Shown piece after piece: positions 19,392-29,347 of a stretch of DNA of 64,000 nt. The stretch is from contig NZ_CADIJP010000002.1 of the NCBI RefSeq assembly GCF_902859725.1, forward strand, positions 186,001-250,000, in the 5' to 3' direction. Position 1 is the stretch's first letter, and every line of letters begins with the position of its first letter. The position numbers were made by a program, and so were the translations under genes. Origin of the DNA: Achromobacter mucicolens (GTDB lineage: Bacteria > Pseudomonadota > Gammaproteobacteria > Burkholderiales > Burkholderiaceae_B). The notes under the pieces were generated by a model. The model searched no databases. It was not told the origin of the DNA and was given only the letters and a program-made list of their open reading frames with translations.

Positions 19392-20174
19392 ATGCTCAAA
19401 GGAAAAGTAGCGCTTGTCACCGGTTCCACCAGCGGCATCGGCCTGGGTATCGCCACGGCCTTCGCCCAGCAGGGTGCGGACATCGTGCTGAACGGTTTCG
19501 GCGACGCGGCCGACATTGAAAAGCTGCGTTCGGAACTGGCCAGCAAGCATGGCGTGAAGGTCATCTACGACGGCGCGGACCTGTCCAAGGGAGCGGCCGT
19601 GCGCGAGCTGGTCGAGAACACCGTGCGCCAGTTGGGCCGCATCGACATCCTGGTCAATAACGCCGGCATCCAGCACACGGCGCTGATCGAAGATTTCCCG
19701 GCCGAAAAGTGGGACGCCATCCTGGCGCTGAATCTGTCCGCCGTCTTTCACGGCACCGCCGCCGCCCTGCCGCACATGAAGAAGCAAGGCTCGGGCCGCA
19801 TCATCAATATCGCGTCGGCGCACGGTCTGGTGGCCTCGGCCAGCAAGTCGGCCTATGTGGCGGCCAAGCACGGCGTGGTGGGATTCACCAAGGTCACGGC
19901 GCTGGAAACGGCCGGGCAGGGCATCACCGCCAACGCCATCTGCCCGGGCTGGGTGCGCACCCCGCTCGTCGAAAAGCAGATCACCGCGCTGGCCGAAAAG
20001 AATGGCGTGGACCAGGAAGCCGCTGCCCGAGAACTGCTCAGCGAAAAGCAGCCGTCCCTGCAATTCGTGACGCCGGAACAACTGGGCGGCACGGCCGTAT
20101 TCCTGGCTTCGGATGCCGCTGCGCAAATCACCGGCACGACCGTCTCCGTCGATGGCGGCTGGACGGCGCGCTAA
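19392..20174 (+). CDS. bdhA: 3-Hydroxybutyrate dehydrogenase (short-chain dehydrogenase)
   Basis: A 260-residue SDR enzyme interconverting (R)-3-hydroxybutyrate and acetoacetate with NAD, used in polyhydroxybutyrate turnover. The cofactor motif TGSTSGIG is at residues 10-17, followed by NNAGIQH. The catalytic Ser-Tyr-Lys lies in INIASAHGLVASASKSAYVAAKH. The stretches GWVRTPLVEKQI and PSLQFVTPEQLGG are, from memory, characteristic of bacterial 3-hydroxybutyrate dehydrogenases within the SDR family. It is followed after 16 nt by yaaA, probably as one transcript. Confidence 0.92.
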   Translation: MLKGKVALVTGSTSGIGLGIATAFAQQGADIVLNGFGDAADIEKLRSELASKHGVKVIYDGADLSKGAAVRELVENTVRQLGRIDILVNNAGIQHTALIEDFPAEKWDAILALNLSAVFHGTAAALPHMKKQGSGRIINIASAHGLVASASKSAYVAAKHGVVGFTKVTALETAGQGITANAICPGWVRTPLVEKQITALAEKNGVDQEAAARELLSEKQPSLQFVTPEQLGGTAVFLASDAAAQITGTTVSVDGGWTAR

Positions 20175-20190
20175 ATCAAGGAAATCCTGA

Positions 20191-20964
20191 ATGCTGTTGT
20201 TGCTTTCCCCCGCCAAGAAGCTGGACTACGACTCGCCGCTGCACATCGAGACGCACACCCAGCCGATGTTCGTGGATCAGGCCGCAGGCCTGATCAAGGT
20301 CCTGAAGACCAAGACCGCCGAGGACATCTCGGCACTCATGAGCCTGAGCCCGGCCCTGTCCGAGCTGAACGTCCAGCGCTACGCGCACTGGAAGCGCAGC
20401 TTCACGCAGGCCAACTCGCGCCAGGCCGTGCTGGCCTTCAATGGCGACGTCTACGAAGGCCTGGACGCCGCTACCCTGTCGGCCAAGCAGCTCGACTGGG
20501 CCCAGGAGCATGTCGCCATCCTGAGCGGTCTGTACGGCGTGCTGCGCCCGCTCGACCTGATGCAGCCCTACCGGCTGGAAATGGGCACGCGGCTGGAGAA
20601 CCCCAAGGGCAAGAACCTGTATGAATACTGGGGCAGCACCATCGCGGACTACCTGAACGAGCGCCAGGCGGGCCAGAAGGCGCCGGTCATCATCAACCTG
20701 GCCTCCGAGGAGTATTTCAAGTCGGTGGACCAGAAGGTGTTGAAGGCGCGGGTGGTGCAGTGCGTGTTCCAGGACTGGAAGAACGGCGCCTGGAAGGTCA
20801 TCAGCTTTCATGCCAAGCGCGCGCGCGGCCTGATGGCGCGCTACGCGATCCAGCACAAGATCGCCAAGCCGGAAGGGCTGCAGGGGTTTGATCTGGAAGG
20901 CTACGCGTACGACGCATCGGCGTCGTCGGCGGACAAGCTGGTGTTCCGCCGCAAGCTGGACTGA
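20191..20964 (+). CDS. yaaA: Peroxide stress protein YaaA
   Basis: A 257-residue cytoplasmic protein of the YaaA/DUF328 family. The signatures are LLLLSPAKKLDY at the N terminus, FNGDVYEGLDA, LSGLYGVLRPLDLMQPYRLE, and KRARGLMARYAI. In E. coli YaaA lowers free iron during peroxide stress and binds DNA through a helix-hairpin-helix-like element. It lies 16 nt after bdhA. A paired-palindrome repeat and then a terminator follow. Confidence 0.95.
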   Translation: MLLLLSPAKKLDYDSPLHIETHTQPMFVDQAAGLIKVLKTKTAEDISALMSLSPALSELNVQRYAHWKRSFTQANSRQAVLAFNGDVYEGLDAATLSAKQLDWAQEHVAILSGLYGVLRPLDLMQPYRLEMGTRLENPKGKNLYEYWGSTIADYLNERQAGQKAPVIINLASEEYFKSVDQKVLKARVVQCVFQDWKNGAWKVISFHAKRARGLMARYAIQHKIAKPEGLQGFDLEGYAYDASASSADKLVFRRKLD

Positions 20965-20984
20965 CGGAGTCGCCGGGCGGGATA

Positions 20985-21048
20985 GGTGTCAGACACCCCG
21001 GAAGCGGTGCGGTCGCTTGAGGACTGTCTCGTTGGGGTGTCAGAAACC
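20985..21048. repeat. Third copy of the paired-palindrome element
   Basis: GGTGTCAGACACC at 20985-20997 and a one-mismatch copy GGTGTCAGAAACC at 21036-21048, start to start 51 bp, the same register as both units at 11229. The 38-bp interior has diverged but keeps a similar right half. Again it sits between convergent genes (yaaA and the FUSC gene). Confidence 0.85.
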
Positions 21049-21071
21049 TGGTTCAGACTTCGCCTTTTCAC

Positions 21072-21114
21072 AAAAAATGCCGGCCTGGCATCTGCGCCAG
21101 GCCGGCATTTTTTT
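21072..21114. terminator. Bidirectional terminator between yaaA and the FUSC gene
   Basis: A long perfect stem (TGCCGGCCTGGC / GCCAGGCCGGCA) with six A on the left and seven T on the right, so it works in both directions. Confidence 0.93.
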
Positions 21115-21140
21115 CGCCCGCGGAACCGGCGGACCCCGGC

Positions 21141-23366
21141 TTAGGAGGCTGCCGCCGCCACCGGCGGCGCATGCAGCGGGTCGGCCAGCGCCTGCAGTTC
21201 CTGGCGGATCATGTGGGTGGCCTTGAGCATCTGCTTGACGGGATAAACCAGCGCGGCCTGATCGCCGGCGGTGTCGAACTGCGTGGGCAGGTCCAGCGGC
21301 ACGCGCGGGCTGTTTTCGTCCAGCAGGACGGTCATGCCGTCCAAGGCCTGCCTGATGGGCTCGGGCGTGGCGGGCAGCGCCGCCAGGATGGGAATCGCGG
21401 CGGTGATCTGCGAGGCCAGCACGTGGTTCTGGATCAGCAGGTTGTTCAGTTCCGGCACGTCCACCTGATGCGACTTGGGTTCGCTCATCATCCGGTAGAA
21501 CGCCTCGGCGAAATTGCTGAAGGCGATGTGCACGTTCTTGCGCGCCAATCGCCAGGCCAGGTCGGCGTCGGTGACAGCCGGCGTCTCGGCGGCGGCTTCG
21601 CCCACCGGCGCGCCGTGCGCCTGCATGGCTTCGACGTAGCGCAGGCCGGCCAGCAGGTACTCGCGGTTGGCGCGGGTCGCGGCCGAGGCCAGCGGCTTCA
21701 GGTAACGCGCCTCCCACCATGGCAGGATGTAGCTGCAGACCAGCGCCAGCGCGCAGCCCAGCAGCGTGTCGATGGCGCGTTCGCCGATCACCGACATGGA
21801 CACGGTGCCCGGCGACACGAAGTGGAACACCAGCACCACGAACAAGGTGTTGAAGATCGCGCTGGCCATGTAGTTCAGCTGCACCAGGCTGTTGCCCATG
21901 ATGCACGCGCCCAGCAGCACGGCGAACAGGATGCTGGGCTCGTCGGTCACGTTAAAGAGCAGCAGCGCGGCGATGCAGCCGATCAGGGTGCCCATCAGGC
22001 GCCAGCCATTGCGCTGGCGCGTCAGCGCGAAGCCCGGCTTCATGATGATCACGATGGTCAGCATGATCCAGTAGTTGTGCGCCGAGAACTCGGGCGACAG
22101 CCAGCGGCTGGCCAGCGTCATCGCGATCGCCGCGGCGGCCGTCACGCGCAGCGCGTAGCGGAAATGCGGAGAATCCAGCCGCAGGTTGCTGGTCAAGAGG
22201 CCGAACCGGAATTCCTGGCGCGAAATGAACCGCGTCAGCGACTTGTTGATGCGCAGCACATCGGTCGGCTTGGCGTCGGGCGAGGCCGCGGTGTGATCGG
22301 CCAGCCGGTCCACGATGCGCGCCGAATTGCGCAGGCGCCGCAGCACCTGGACGATGAGCGCCAGCATCTCCGGATCGCGCTCGCCCAACCCCTGCTGCTT
22401 CAACTGTTCGATCTCGTATTCGATGGCGCGCAGTTCGGCCTTGGCGCTGCTGCGGTACTGCACCTTGCGCCCGCGCGAGACGTCCAGCGCGATGCGGTTC
22501 AGCTCCAGCGACATCTTCACCAGCGCGTCGCGCATGAAGATCAGGCAATCGTTGCCGGCCAGCGTGCGGCGCAGCGCGGCGTAGTCGGTGTGCGTGGCGA
22601 CCAGCGTGTCCAGCAGTTGCAGCATGTCCACGAACATGTTCCAGATCATCACGCGCTGGCGATCGCCCAGTCCCTTGCCGCGGGGCAGGGCGCGCAACAC
22701 CATGTCGCGCGCGGCCTGGTGTTTCTCTGTCATGACCGATTGGCGCTGGATCAGGTTGCGGTAGGCCTCGTCCAGATCCGAGGTCTCGTCGTAGAAGTTG
22801 GCGCGCGCGGCCACGTAGTCGGCGGTGGCAAACAGCGCCACCGACATGGCCTGCTGCTCTTCGCGCAGCCAGAACAGCCGCGAAAACCCCAAACTGAACA
22901 CCACATAGAACAGCGCGCCGCCCAGCGTGGCGGCGGCATGGGACAGGACTTCGTGCGGCGCCAGCGGCGAATGCATGGTCAGCGTCATCAGCAAGAGGCC
23001 CGCAAAGCCGATCAGGCCGCCGCGCTTGCCGAACACGGTGAACATGGAATAGACGAAGCACTGCGCGATGACCACCAGCCAGATCAGCACCGGATGCGTG
23101 GATGCCAGCCCCGTGATGATGACGGTGATCGTGCCCAGCGCCGCGCCGCCCAGCATTTCGTTGGTGCGATGCCGCTGCGGACCGCCCGGCTGGTCGATGA
23201 TGGCCAGGCATTGGGCGCCGAAGGTCGCCACCAGGCCGGTCGTGTAATTGCCGAAGATGCCGCCCAGCACCAGCACGGGCAACAGCATGCCAACCCCCTG
23301 GCGCACCCCTCCGAAGAAGTAATGGCTATAGAGAAAGCGGCGGATGCTGGCAATGCGTAAATCCAT
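21141..23366 (-). CDS. FUSC-family membrane protein, YccS/YhfK-like
   Basis: A 741-residue inner-membrane protein with two hydrophobic bundles: residues about 20-190 (GVGMLLPVLVLGGIFGNY ... GLIGFAGLLLMTLT) and about 400-550 (YALRVTAAAAIAMTLA, then MKPGFALTRQRNGWRLMGTL). A long soluble helical region with coiled-coil character separates them. This two-bundle layout defines YccS/YhfK-like FUSC proteins, related to aromatic-acid efflux proteins such as AaeB. The exported substrate is unknown. The start at 23366 is the first ATG giving MDLRIASIRRFLYSHYFF. Confidence 0.87.
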   Translation of the reverse strand: MDLRIASIRRFLYSHYFFGGVRQGVGMLLPVLVLGGIFGNYTTGLVATFGAQCLAIIDQPGGPQRHRTNEMLGGAALGTITVIITGLASTHPVLIWLVVIAQCFVYSMFTVFGKRGGLIGFAGLLLMTLTMHSPLAPHEVLSHAAATLGGALFYVVFSLGFSRLFWLREEQQAMSVALFATADYVAARANFYDETSDLDEAYRNLIQRQSVMTEKHQAARDMVLRALPRGKGLGDRQRVMIWNMFVDMLQLLDTLVATHTDYAALRRTLAGNDCLIFMRDALVKMSLELNRIALDVSRGRKVQYRSSAKAELRAIEYEIEQLKQQGLGERDPEMLALIVQVLRRLRNSARIVDRLADHTAASPDAKPTDVLRINKSLTRFISRQEFRFGLLTSNLRLDSPHFRYALRVTAAAAIAMTLASRWLSPEFSAHNYWIMLTIVIIMKPGFALTRQRNGWRLMGTLIGCIAALLLFNVTDEPSILFAVLLGACIMGNSLVQLNYMASAIFNTLFVVLVFHFVSPGTVSMSVIGERAIDTLLGCALALVCSYILPWWEARYLKPLASAATRANREYLLAGLRYVEAMQAHGAPVGEAAAETPAVTDADLAWRLARKNVHIAFSNFAEAFYRMMSEPKSHQVDVPELNNLLIQNHVLASQITAAIPILAALPATPEPIRQALDGMTVLLDENSPRVPLDLPTQFDTAGDQAALVYPVKQMLKATHMIRQELQALADPLHAPPVAAAAS

Positions 23367-23837
23367 GGGCGGCGGCTCGGTTCTGGACGACGCAACAAGT
23401 ATAGAGAGGCCATCGCGGGTTTTGGGGCCGGATAGTTACCGAACCCTCCGTGCAACGGTCGGCAAAAGCCGATTTGCCACCTTTGACGCAACGCGGTAAA
23501 TTGCCACACTTGCTTCGGTCTGCCTATCCGAAACCGGAGCGTTGATGCGAACGGCCAGGGTCACATCCCAGCCGTCCTGCAGCAAGTCACACCTGCCGTT
23601 GGCCGCGCCACAAGCGTGTGTTGCCAAGGCTTCCATTTCGACCTCCAGCGTCCCCAAGGGGCGTTTGCACTGCGTTCTGTCGAGCGTGTGCCGGGTCGGC
23701 AAGGTGTCCGGGTGGCGTGGCTCCGTGAGCCGCTAAGCGCCGGATCATGTTGTCGTAACCGGTATGGGTTCAGTTGCCGCCGTATCCGGGCGCGCAGCAG
23801 TCAGGGTTGCAGGGCCGGTACTGAAAGGAACTACAAC
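23367..23837. other. Long intergenic leader upstream of ilvI
   Basis: About 470 bp between the divergent FUSC and ilvI genes. A possible -35 TTGACG lies at 23483-23488, but the matching -10 (CACACT) is poor. I found no leader peptide rich in Leu, Val or Ile and no clear attenuator hairpin. It is long enough to hold an untranslated leader. The contents are otherwise unrecognised. Confidence 0.45.
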
Positions 23838-25553
23838 ATGGAAATGAATGGCGCCGACATCGTCGTGCGCTGCCTGGCCGATGAAGGCGTGGAACACGTT
23901 TTCGGCTACCCTGGCGGCGCGGTGCTCTATATCTACGACGCAATCTTCAAGCAAGACAAATTCCAGCATATCCTGGTTCGTCACGAGCAAGCTGCCGTGC
24001 ACGCGGCCGATGCCTATTCGCGCTCGTCGCAAAAGGTCGGCGTCTGCATCGTGACCAGCGGTCCGGGCGTGACCAATGCCGTCACCGGCATTGCCACCGC
24101 CTACATGGACTCCATCCCGATGGTCATCATCAGCGGGCAGGTGCCCACTGCGGCTATTGGCGAAGACGCCTTCCAGGAATGCGACACCGTCGGCATCACG
24201 CGTCCCTGCGTCAAGCACAACTTCCTGGTGCGTGACGTCAAGGACCTGGCCGAAACCATGCGCCGCGCGTTCTACATTGCGCGCACGGGCCGTCCGGGCC
24301 CGGTGCTGGTGGATATCCCCAAGGACATCACCGTCGCGCAGTGCAAGTACGTGCCGCCCAAGGGCGAGATCTCGATGCGTTCCTACGCGCCCGTCAACAA
24401 GGGCCACCAGGGACAGATCAAGAAGGCCGTGCAGATGCTGCTGGCCGCCGAACGCCCCATGATCTACACGGGCGGCGGCGTCATCCTCTCGAATGCCGCG
24501 CCCGAGCTCAACAAGCTCGTGACGCAGCTGGGCGCGCCCTGCACCAGCACCCTCATGGGTCTGGGCGGCTTCCCGGCCAGCAGCGGCCAGTTCGTGGGCA
24601 TGCCCGGCATGCACGGCACGTACGAGGCCAACATGGCCATGCAGCACTGCGACGTGCTGCTTGCCATCGGCGCCCGCTTCGATGACCGCGTGATCGGCAA
24701 TCCCAAGCACTTCGCGCAGAACGCCCGCAAGATCATCCATATCGACATCGATCCCTCGTCGATCTCCAAGCGCGTGCGCGTGGATGTCCCGATCGTGGGC
24801 AACGTCAAGGACGTTCTGGCCGACCTCAGCGCGCAGTTCGAGATCGCCGCCGCCGAGCACAAGCCGGCCTCGCTCGCCAAGTGGTGGGACCAGGTCGAGA
24901 CGTGGCGCGGCAAGGAATGCCTGAAGTTCGCCAACTCGACCGAAGTCATCAAGCCGCAGTACGTGGTGGAAAAGCTCTGGGAAGTGACGGGCGGCGACGC
25001 TTTCGTCACCTCGGACGTCGGCCAGCACCAGATGTGGGCCGCGCAGTACTACAAGTTCGACAAGCCGCGCCGCTGGATCAACTCCGGCGGCCTGGGCACC
25101 ATGGGTGTGGGCCTGCCGTACGCCATGGGCGTGCAGATGGCCAATCCGGGCAAGGACGTCGCCGTCATCACCGGCGAAGCCTCGATCCAGATGAACATCC
25201 AGGAACTGTCGACCTGCCACCAGTACCGCCTGACGCCCAAGATCGTCTGCCTGAACAATCGTTTTCTGGGCATGGTGCGCCAGTGGCAGCAGATCGACTA
25301 CGGCTCGCGCTATTCCGAGTCGTACATGGATTCGCTGCCCGATTTCGTCAAGGTTGCCGAGGCCTATGGCCACGTGGGCCTGCGCATCGAACGCCCGGCC
25401 GACGTCGAACCGGCCCTGCGCGAGGCGTTTGGCAAGCACAAGGAGCGCCTGGTCTTCCTGGACTTCATCACCGACCGCACCGAAAACGTGTGGCCGATGG
25501 TCAAGGCCGGCCGCGGGCTGACCGAAATGCTGCTCGGCTCTGAAGACCTGTAA
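23838..25553 (+). CDS. ilvI: Acetolactate synthase, large (catalytic) subunit
   Basis: A 571-residue ThDP enzyme making acetolactate or acetohydroxybutyrate in valine/leucine/isoleucine synthesis. The catalytic Glu50 lies in ILVRHEQAAVHAADAYSR. The FAD/ThDP segments include FGYPGGAVLYIYDA and SGPGVTNAVTGIATAYMDS. The ThDP-metal motif reads ITGEASIQMNIQEL rather than the usual GDGS, ending in LNNRFLGMVRQWQQ. The frame is open upstream, but the family start is MEMNGADIVV at 23838. ilvH follows after 12 nt. Confidence 0.96.
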   Translation: MEMNGADIVVRCLADEGVEHVFGYPGGAVLYIYDAIFKQDKFQHILVRHEQAAVHAADAYSRSSQKVGVCIVTSGPGVTNAVTGIATAYMDSIPMVIISGQVPTAAIGEDAFQECDTVGITRPCVKHNFLVRDVKDLAETMRRAFYIARTGRPGPVLVDIPKDITVAQCKYVPPKGEISMRSYAPVNKGHQGQIKKAVQMLLAAERPMIYTGGGVILSNAAPELNKLVTQLGAPCTSTLMGLGGFPASSGQFVGMPGMHGTYEANMAMQHCDVLLAIGARFDDRVIGNPKHFAQNARKIIHIDIDPSSISKRVRVDVPIVGNVKDVLADLSAQFEIAAAEHKPASLAKWWDQVETWRGKECLKFANSTEVIKPQYVVEKLWEVTGGDAFVTSDVGQHQMWAAQYYKFDKPRRWINSGGLGTMGVGLPYAMGVQMANPGKDVAVITGEASIQMNIQELSTCHQYRLTPKIVCLNNRFLGMVRQWQQIDYGSRYSESYMDSLPDFVKVAEAYGHVGLRIERPADVEPALREAFGKHKERLVFLDFITDRTENVWPMVKAGRGLTEMLLGSEDL

Positions 25554-25565
25554 GGAGGCCCCGCA

Positions 25566-26057
25566 ATGAAGCACGTGATTTCCGTCCTCCTCGAAAACGA
25601 ACCCGGCGCGCTGTCGCGCGTGGTGGGCCTGTTTTCCGCGCGGGGCTACAACATCGAAACCCTGACCGTGGCGCCCACCGAGGATTCCACGCTGTCGCGC
25701 ATGACCATCGTCACGACCGGTTCGGACGAGGTCATCGAACAGATCACCAAGCATTTGAACCGCCTGGTCGATGTCGTGAAGGTGGTGGACCTGACCGAAG
25801 GCGCCCACATCGAGCGCGAGCTGATGCTCGTGAAGGTGCGCGCCGTCGGCAAGGAACGCGAGGAAATGAAGCGCATGGCGGACATCTTCCGCGGCCGCAT
25901 CATCGACGTCACCGATAAGTCCTACACCATCGAACTGACCGGGGTGCAGGAAAAAGTACAGGCCTTCCTCGAGGCCCTGGACCGCAGTGCCATCCTTGAA
26001 ACCGTGCGCACCGGCGTGTCCGGCATCGGACGCGGTGAACGGATTTTGAAGATTTGA
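25566..26057 (+). CDS. ilvH: Acetolactate synthase, small (regulatory) subunit
   Basis: A 163-residue subunit. The N-terminal ACT domain reads MKHVISVLLENEPGALSRVV, then FSARGYNIETLTV, which forms the valine-binding feedback site with Gly and Asn contacts. The C-terminal domain (ELMLVKVRAVGKER ... ILETVRTGVSGIGRGE) activates the large subunit. It starts 12 nt after ilvI and precedes ilvC by 73 nt, the standard ilvIHC order of betaproteobacteria. Confidence 0.97.
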   Translation: MKHVISVLLENEPGALSRVVGLFSARGYNIETLTVAPTEDSTLSRMTIVTTGSDEVIEQITKHLNRLVDVVKVVDLTEGAHIERELMLVKVRAVGKEREEMKRMADIFRGRIIDVTDKSYTIELTGVQEKVQAFLEALDRSAILETVRTGVSGIGRGERILKI

Positions 26058-26091
26058 CCGGCCTTCCAGGCCTGCCTCACCCTACATCTGA

Positions 26092-27147
<1,056 letters not shown>

Positions 27148-27190
27148 TCCCCGGGCAGGCGGGGCTTTCAGGCCCCGCCGGTCAGGATCG

Positions 27191-27227
27191 AAGCGGCATG
27201 CCTCGCAAGGGCATGCCGCTTTTTTTG
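27191..27227 (+). terminator. Intrinsic terminator of ilvIHC
   Basis: Arms AAGCGGCATGC and GCATGCCGCTT with a nine-base loop, followed by T7. Confidence 0.92.
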
Positions 27228-27347
27228 GCCTTTTTCTGCTTATTTACGGCCCCTGGCGCCAATTGGGCCGGGCACGATCCTTGCTGTAGCCCGCAAGCAG
27301 GGCCAGATAGGTTAACCTTTCAAAGTCCGTCGTAAGTTATTGAGACC

Positions 27348-28121
27348 ATGCCCAATTTTTCCATGCGCGATTCCGAGAACCGCCACCGGAGCATTTACCT
27401 GCTCCCCAACGCGTTCACCACCGCCGCTTTGTTTGCCGGGTTCTATGCCGTTGTGCAGGCCATGAACGACCGCTTCGAAGTCGCCGCCATCGCCATTTTT
27501 GTCGCCATGGTGCTGGACGGCATGGACGGCCGGGTGGCCCGTCTGACCAACACCCAGTCCGCATTCGGCGAGCAATACGACTCGCTGTCCGACATGACGT
27601 CGTTTGGCGTGGCGCCGGCGCTGGTCATGTACGAATGGATCCTGAACGACCTTGGACGATGGGGCTGGCTGGCAGCCTTTGTGTATGTGTCGGGCGCGGC
27701 GCTGCGTCTGGCGCGCTTCAACACCAACATCGCCGTGGTCGACAAACGCTTCTTCCAGGGCCTGCCCAGTCCGGCCGCGGCCGCACTGGTGGCCGGTTTC
27801 GTGTGGCTGGCCGTGGACAACAAGCTGCCCATCCATGACAGCCTGATGGCCTGGGTGGCGTTCACGCTGACCATGTACGCCGGCATCACCATGGTGTCGA
27901 ACGCGCCGTTCTTCAGCGGCAAGAGCTTCGCCCTGGGCCGCAGCGTGCCATTCTGGGGCATCCTGCTCGTCGTCGCGGTGTTCGTGTTCGTGTCCAGCGA
28001 TCCTCCGGTGGTGCTGTTTGGCCTGTTCGTGCTGTACGGCCTGTCGGGCTGGGTCACCTGGGTCTGGCGCTGGAACAAGGTGCGCCGCCTGCAACAGGAG
28101 CGCCGGGGCCATTCCTCCTGA
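27348..28121 (+). CDS. pssA: CDP-diacylglycerol-serine O-phosphatidyltransferase
   Basis: A 257-residue integral membrane CDP-alcohol phosphatidyltransferase that makes phosphatidylserine, the precursor of phosphatidylethanolamine. The family motif DG(x2)AR(x8)G(x3)D(x3)D is present as DGMDGRVAR, a spacer, then FGEQYDSLSD, at about residues 62-87. Several hydrophobic segments follow (LVAGFVWLAV, ILLVVAVFVFV) and a basic tail ends the protein. It is the subtype II (membrane) enzyme, unlike E. coli PssA. It stands alone between two terminators. Confidence 0.93.
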   Translation: MPNFSMRDSENRHRSIYLLPNAFTTAALFAGFYAVVQAMNDRFEVAAIAIFVAMVLDGMDGRVARLTNTQSAFGEQYDSLSDMTSFGVAPALVMYEWILNDLGRWGWLAAFVYVSGAALRLARFNTNIAVVDKRFFQGLPSPAAAALVAGFVWLAVDNKLPIHDSLMAWVAFTLTMYAGITMVSNAPFFSGKSFALGRSVPFWGILLVVAVFVFVSSDPPVVLFGLFVLYGLSGWVTWVWRWNKVRRLQQERRGHSS

Positions 28122-28135
28122 GGGCGCCCAAAAAG

Positions 28136-28167
28136 AAACCCGCCGATTCGAACTCGGCGGGTTTTTT
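28136..28167 (+). terminator. Intrinsic terminator of pssA
   Basis: Arms AAACCCGCCGA and TCGGCGGGTTT around a seven-base loop, then a T-run. It may also serve the minus-strand lipoprotein gene. Confidence 0.92.
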
Positions 28168-28217
28168 CATTCTGGCGGGCCTTCAGGTCCGGGGCGCGGG
28201 AAGCCCGGGCGGGCCAT

Positions 28218-28736
28218 CTACCACCAGTTGAACCGGTCGTCGTCGTACATGGGGTCCGGCCCGGGATGAAAGTGCGTCACCTTGCTGCCGTCGCGGCTCA
28301 TGTAGACGTACATCAGCGAATTCCACACGCCGTTTTCCTTGTAGCGGTACGACCAGACGACTTCGCGCTTTTCGCCCAGCCCGGCCTGGTCGATGCGGGC
28401 GGGAGGTCCGAATTCGCAGCGCACGCGATCCGGCCCCCAATCTCCCGTCTCCAGCACCTTGAAATGCGCGTCGGTCAACAGCGGCATCACCCGGTCGACC
28501 CGTTCATCGGGACCGACGTTGGCGCCCCACGCATACTGGCCCATCGGCTGCTGCGTCCAGATCACGCGCCGGCCGCCGTTGGCCTGGGGACATTCGAAGT
28601 TGGGCGCGCCAAATTGCGCCTGGACTTGCGACAGCGGGGTGCCGGGCGGCACCTCGGTCATGTTGGCGCAGGCGGCCAGACCGGCCAGCGCGATCGATGC
28701 GGCGGTCAAGCGGACCATTCGGTATGGGCTGATCAT
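28218..28736 (-). CDS. Putative outer-membrane lipoprotein, 172 aa
   Basis: The N terminus MISPYRMVRLTAASIALAG runs into the lipobox LAAC, so the mature protein begins at Cys23 or close to it. Two related segments, LSQVQAQFGAPNFECPQ and VRCEFGPPARIDQAG, resemble the G.P-turn of small BamE/SmpA-like modules, which suggests an internal duplication. The end is FHPGPDPMYDDDRFNWW. The ATG at 28736 has AGGAGAAGG upstream. I do not recognise a named family. It probably sits in the outer-membrane inner leaflet. Confidence 0.8.
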   Translation of the reverse strand: MISPYRMVRLTAASIALAGLAACANMTEVPPGTPLSQVQAQFGAPNFECPQANGGRRVIWTQQPMGQYAWGANVGPDERVDRVMPLLTDAHFKVLETGDWGPDRVRCEFGPPARIDQAGLGEKREVVWSYRYKENGVWNSLMYVYMSRDGSKVTHFHPGPDPMYDDDRFNWW

Positions 28737-28824
28737 GTCCTTCTCCTGTGGGGTGGGCGTTGCCGCCTCGACCGGCCATTGGCCGGGTCCAGTCTCCTTG
28801 CTGGGGTAATTCTAGCGAATCAGC

Positions 28825-28830
28825 TATAAT
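28825..28830 (+). promoter_or_regulatory. Probable -10 box of the rpsO-pnp operon
   Basis: A perfect TATAAT. The best upstream -35-like hexamer, TTGCTG at 28798, is too far (21 bp), so the -35 is uncertain. It implies a leader of about 215 nt before rpsO. Confidence 0.45.
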
Positions 28831-29051
28831 CGCCGAGCTTTATCAAATGTATTGATTCTGCAAGATCCTTTGCGCCAGCCGCTGGTGGCTTGTCGCAGTG
28901 CCCGCAACACGGCGTCACGCCTTATTTGCCGGTCCTGCCCGATCCCGCCAATGGCAGCAGTGAGAAAGCGAATTCAAGCCTGGCTCGCGCAAATTTTTTC
29001 CAAACCACGTCAGGGCGCCTCGGCCCTGTCGCATGTCCGAAGAGGTCATCA

Positions 29052-29321
29052 ATGTCTGTAGCTGACATCAAGAAATCCGATATCGTTGCGCAATTCCAAC
29101 GCGCTCAGGGCGATACCGGCTCCCCCGAAGTTCAGGTGGCTCTGCTCACCGCCCGTATCAACGAGCTGACCGGTCACTTCAAAGAACACATGAAGGATCA
29201 TCACTCGCGCCGCGGTCTGCTGCGTATGGTCAGCCGTCGCCGCAAGCTGCTCGACTATCTCAAGGGCCGCAATCCCGATTCGTACCGCGCACTGATCGAA
29301 AAACTCGGTCTGCGCAAGTGA
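29052..29321 (+). CDS. rpsO: 30S ribosomal protein S15
   Basis: An 89-residue protein that binds the central domain of 16S rRNA. The sequence starts [20 protein letters not shown] and has the family block [19 protein letters not shown] and the end [10 protein letters not shown]. The frame is open upstream, but the canonical start is the ATG at 29052. It is followed by pnp after 90 nt, as in most proteobacteria. Confidence 0.98.
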   Translation: MSVADIKKSDIVAQFQRAQGDTGSPEVQVALLTARINELTGHFKEHMKDHHSRRGLLRMVSRRRKLLDYLKGRNPDSYRALIEKLGLRK

Positions 29322-29347
29322 TCGACGGGGCTGGCTCCCCATGACGC

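Noticed and set aside
21171-23360. A plus-strand open frame of 729 codons opposite the FUSC gene
   Set aside because: Composition is Gln/Arg/His-rich without hydrophobic or catalytic blocks; the opposite strand encodes a coherent membrane protein.
23745-25808. A minus-strand open frame of 687 codons opposite ilvI-ilvH
   Set aside because: Antisense to two conserved biosynthetic genes; no family resemblance.
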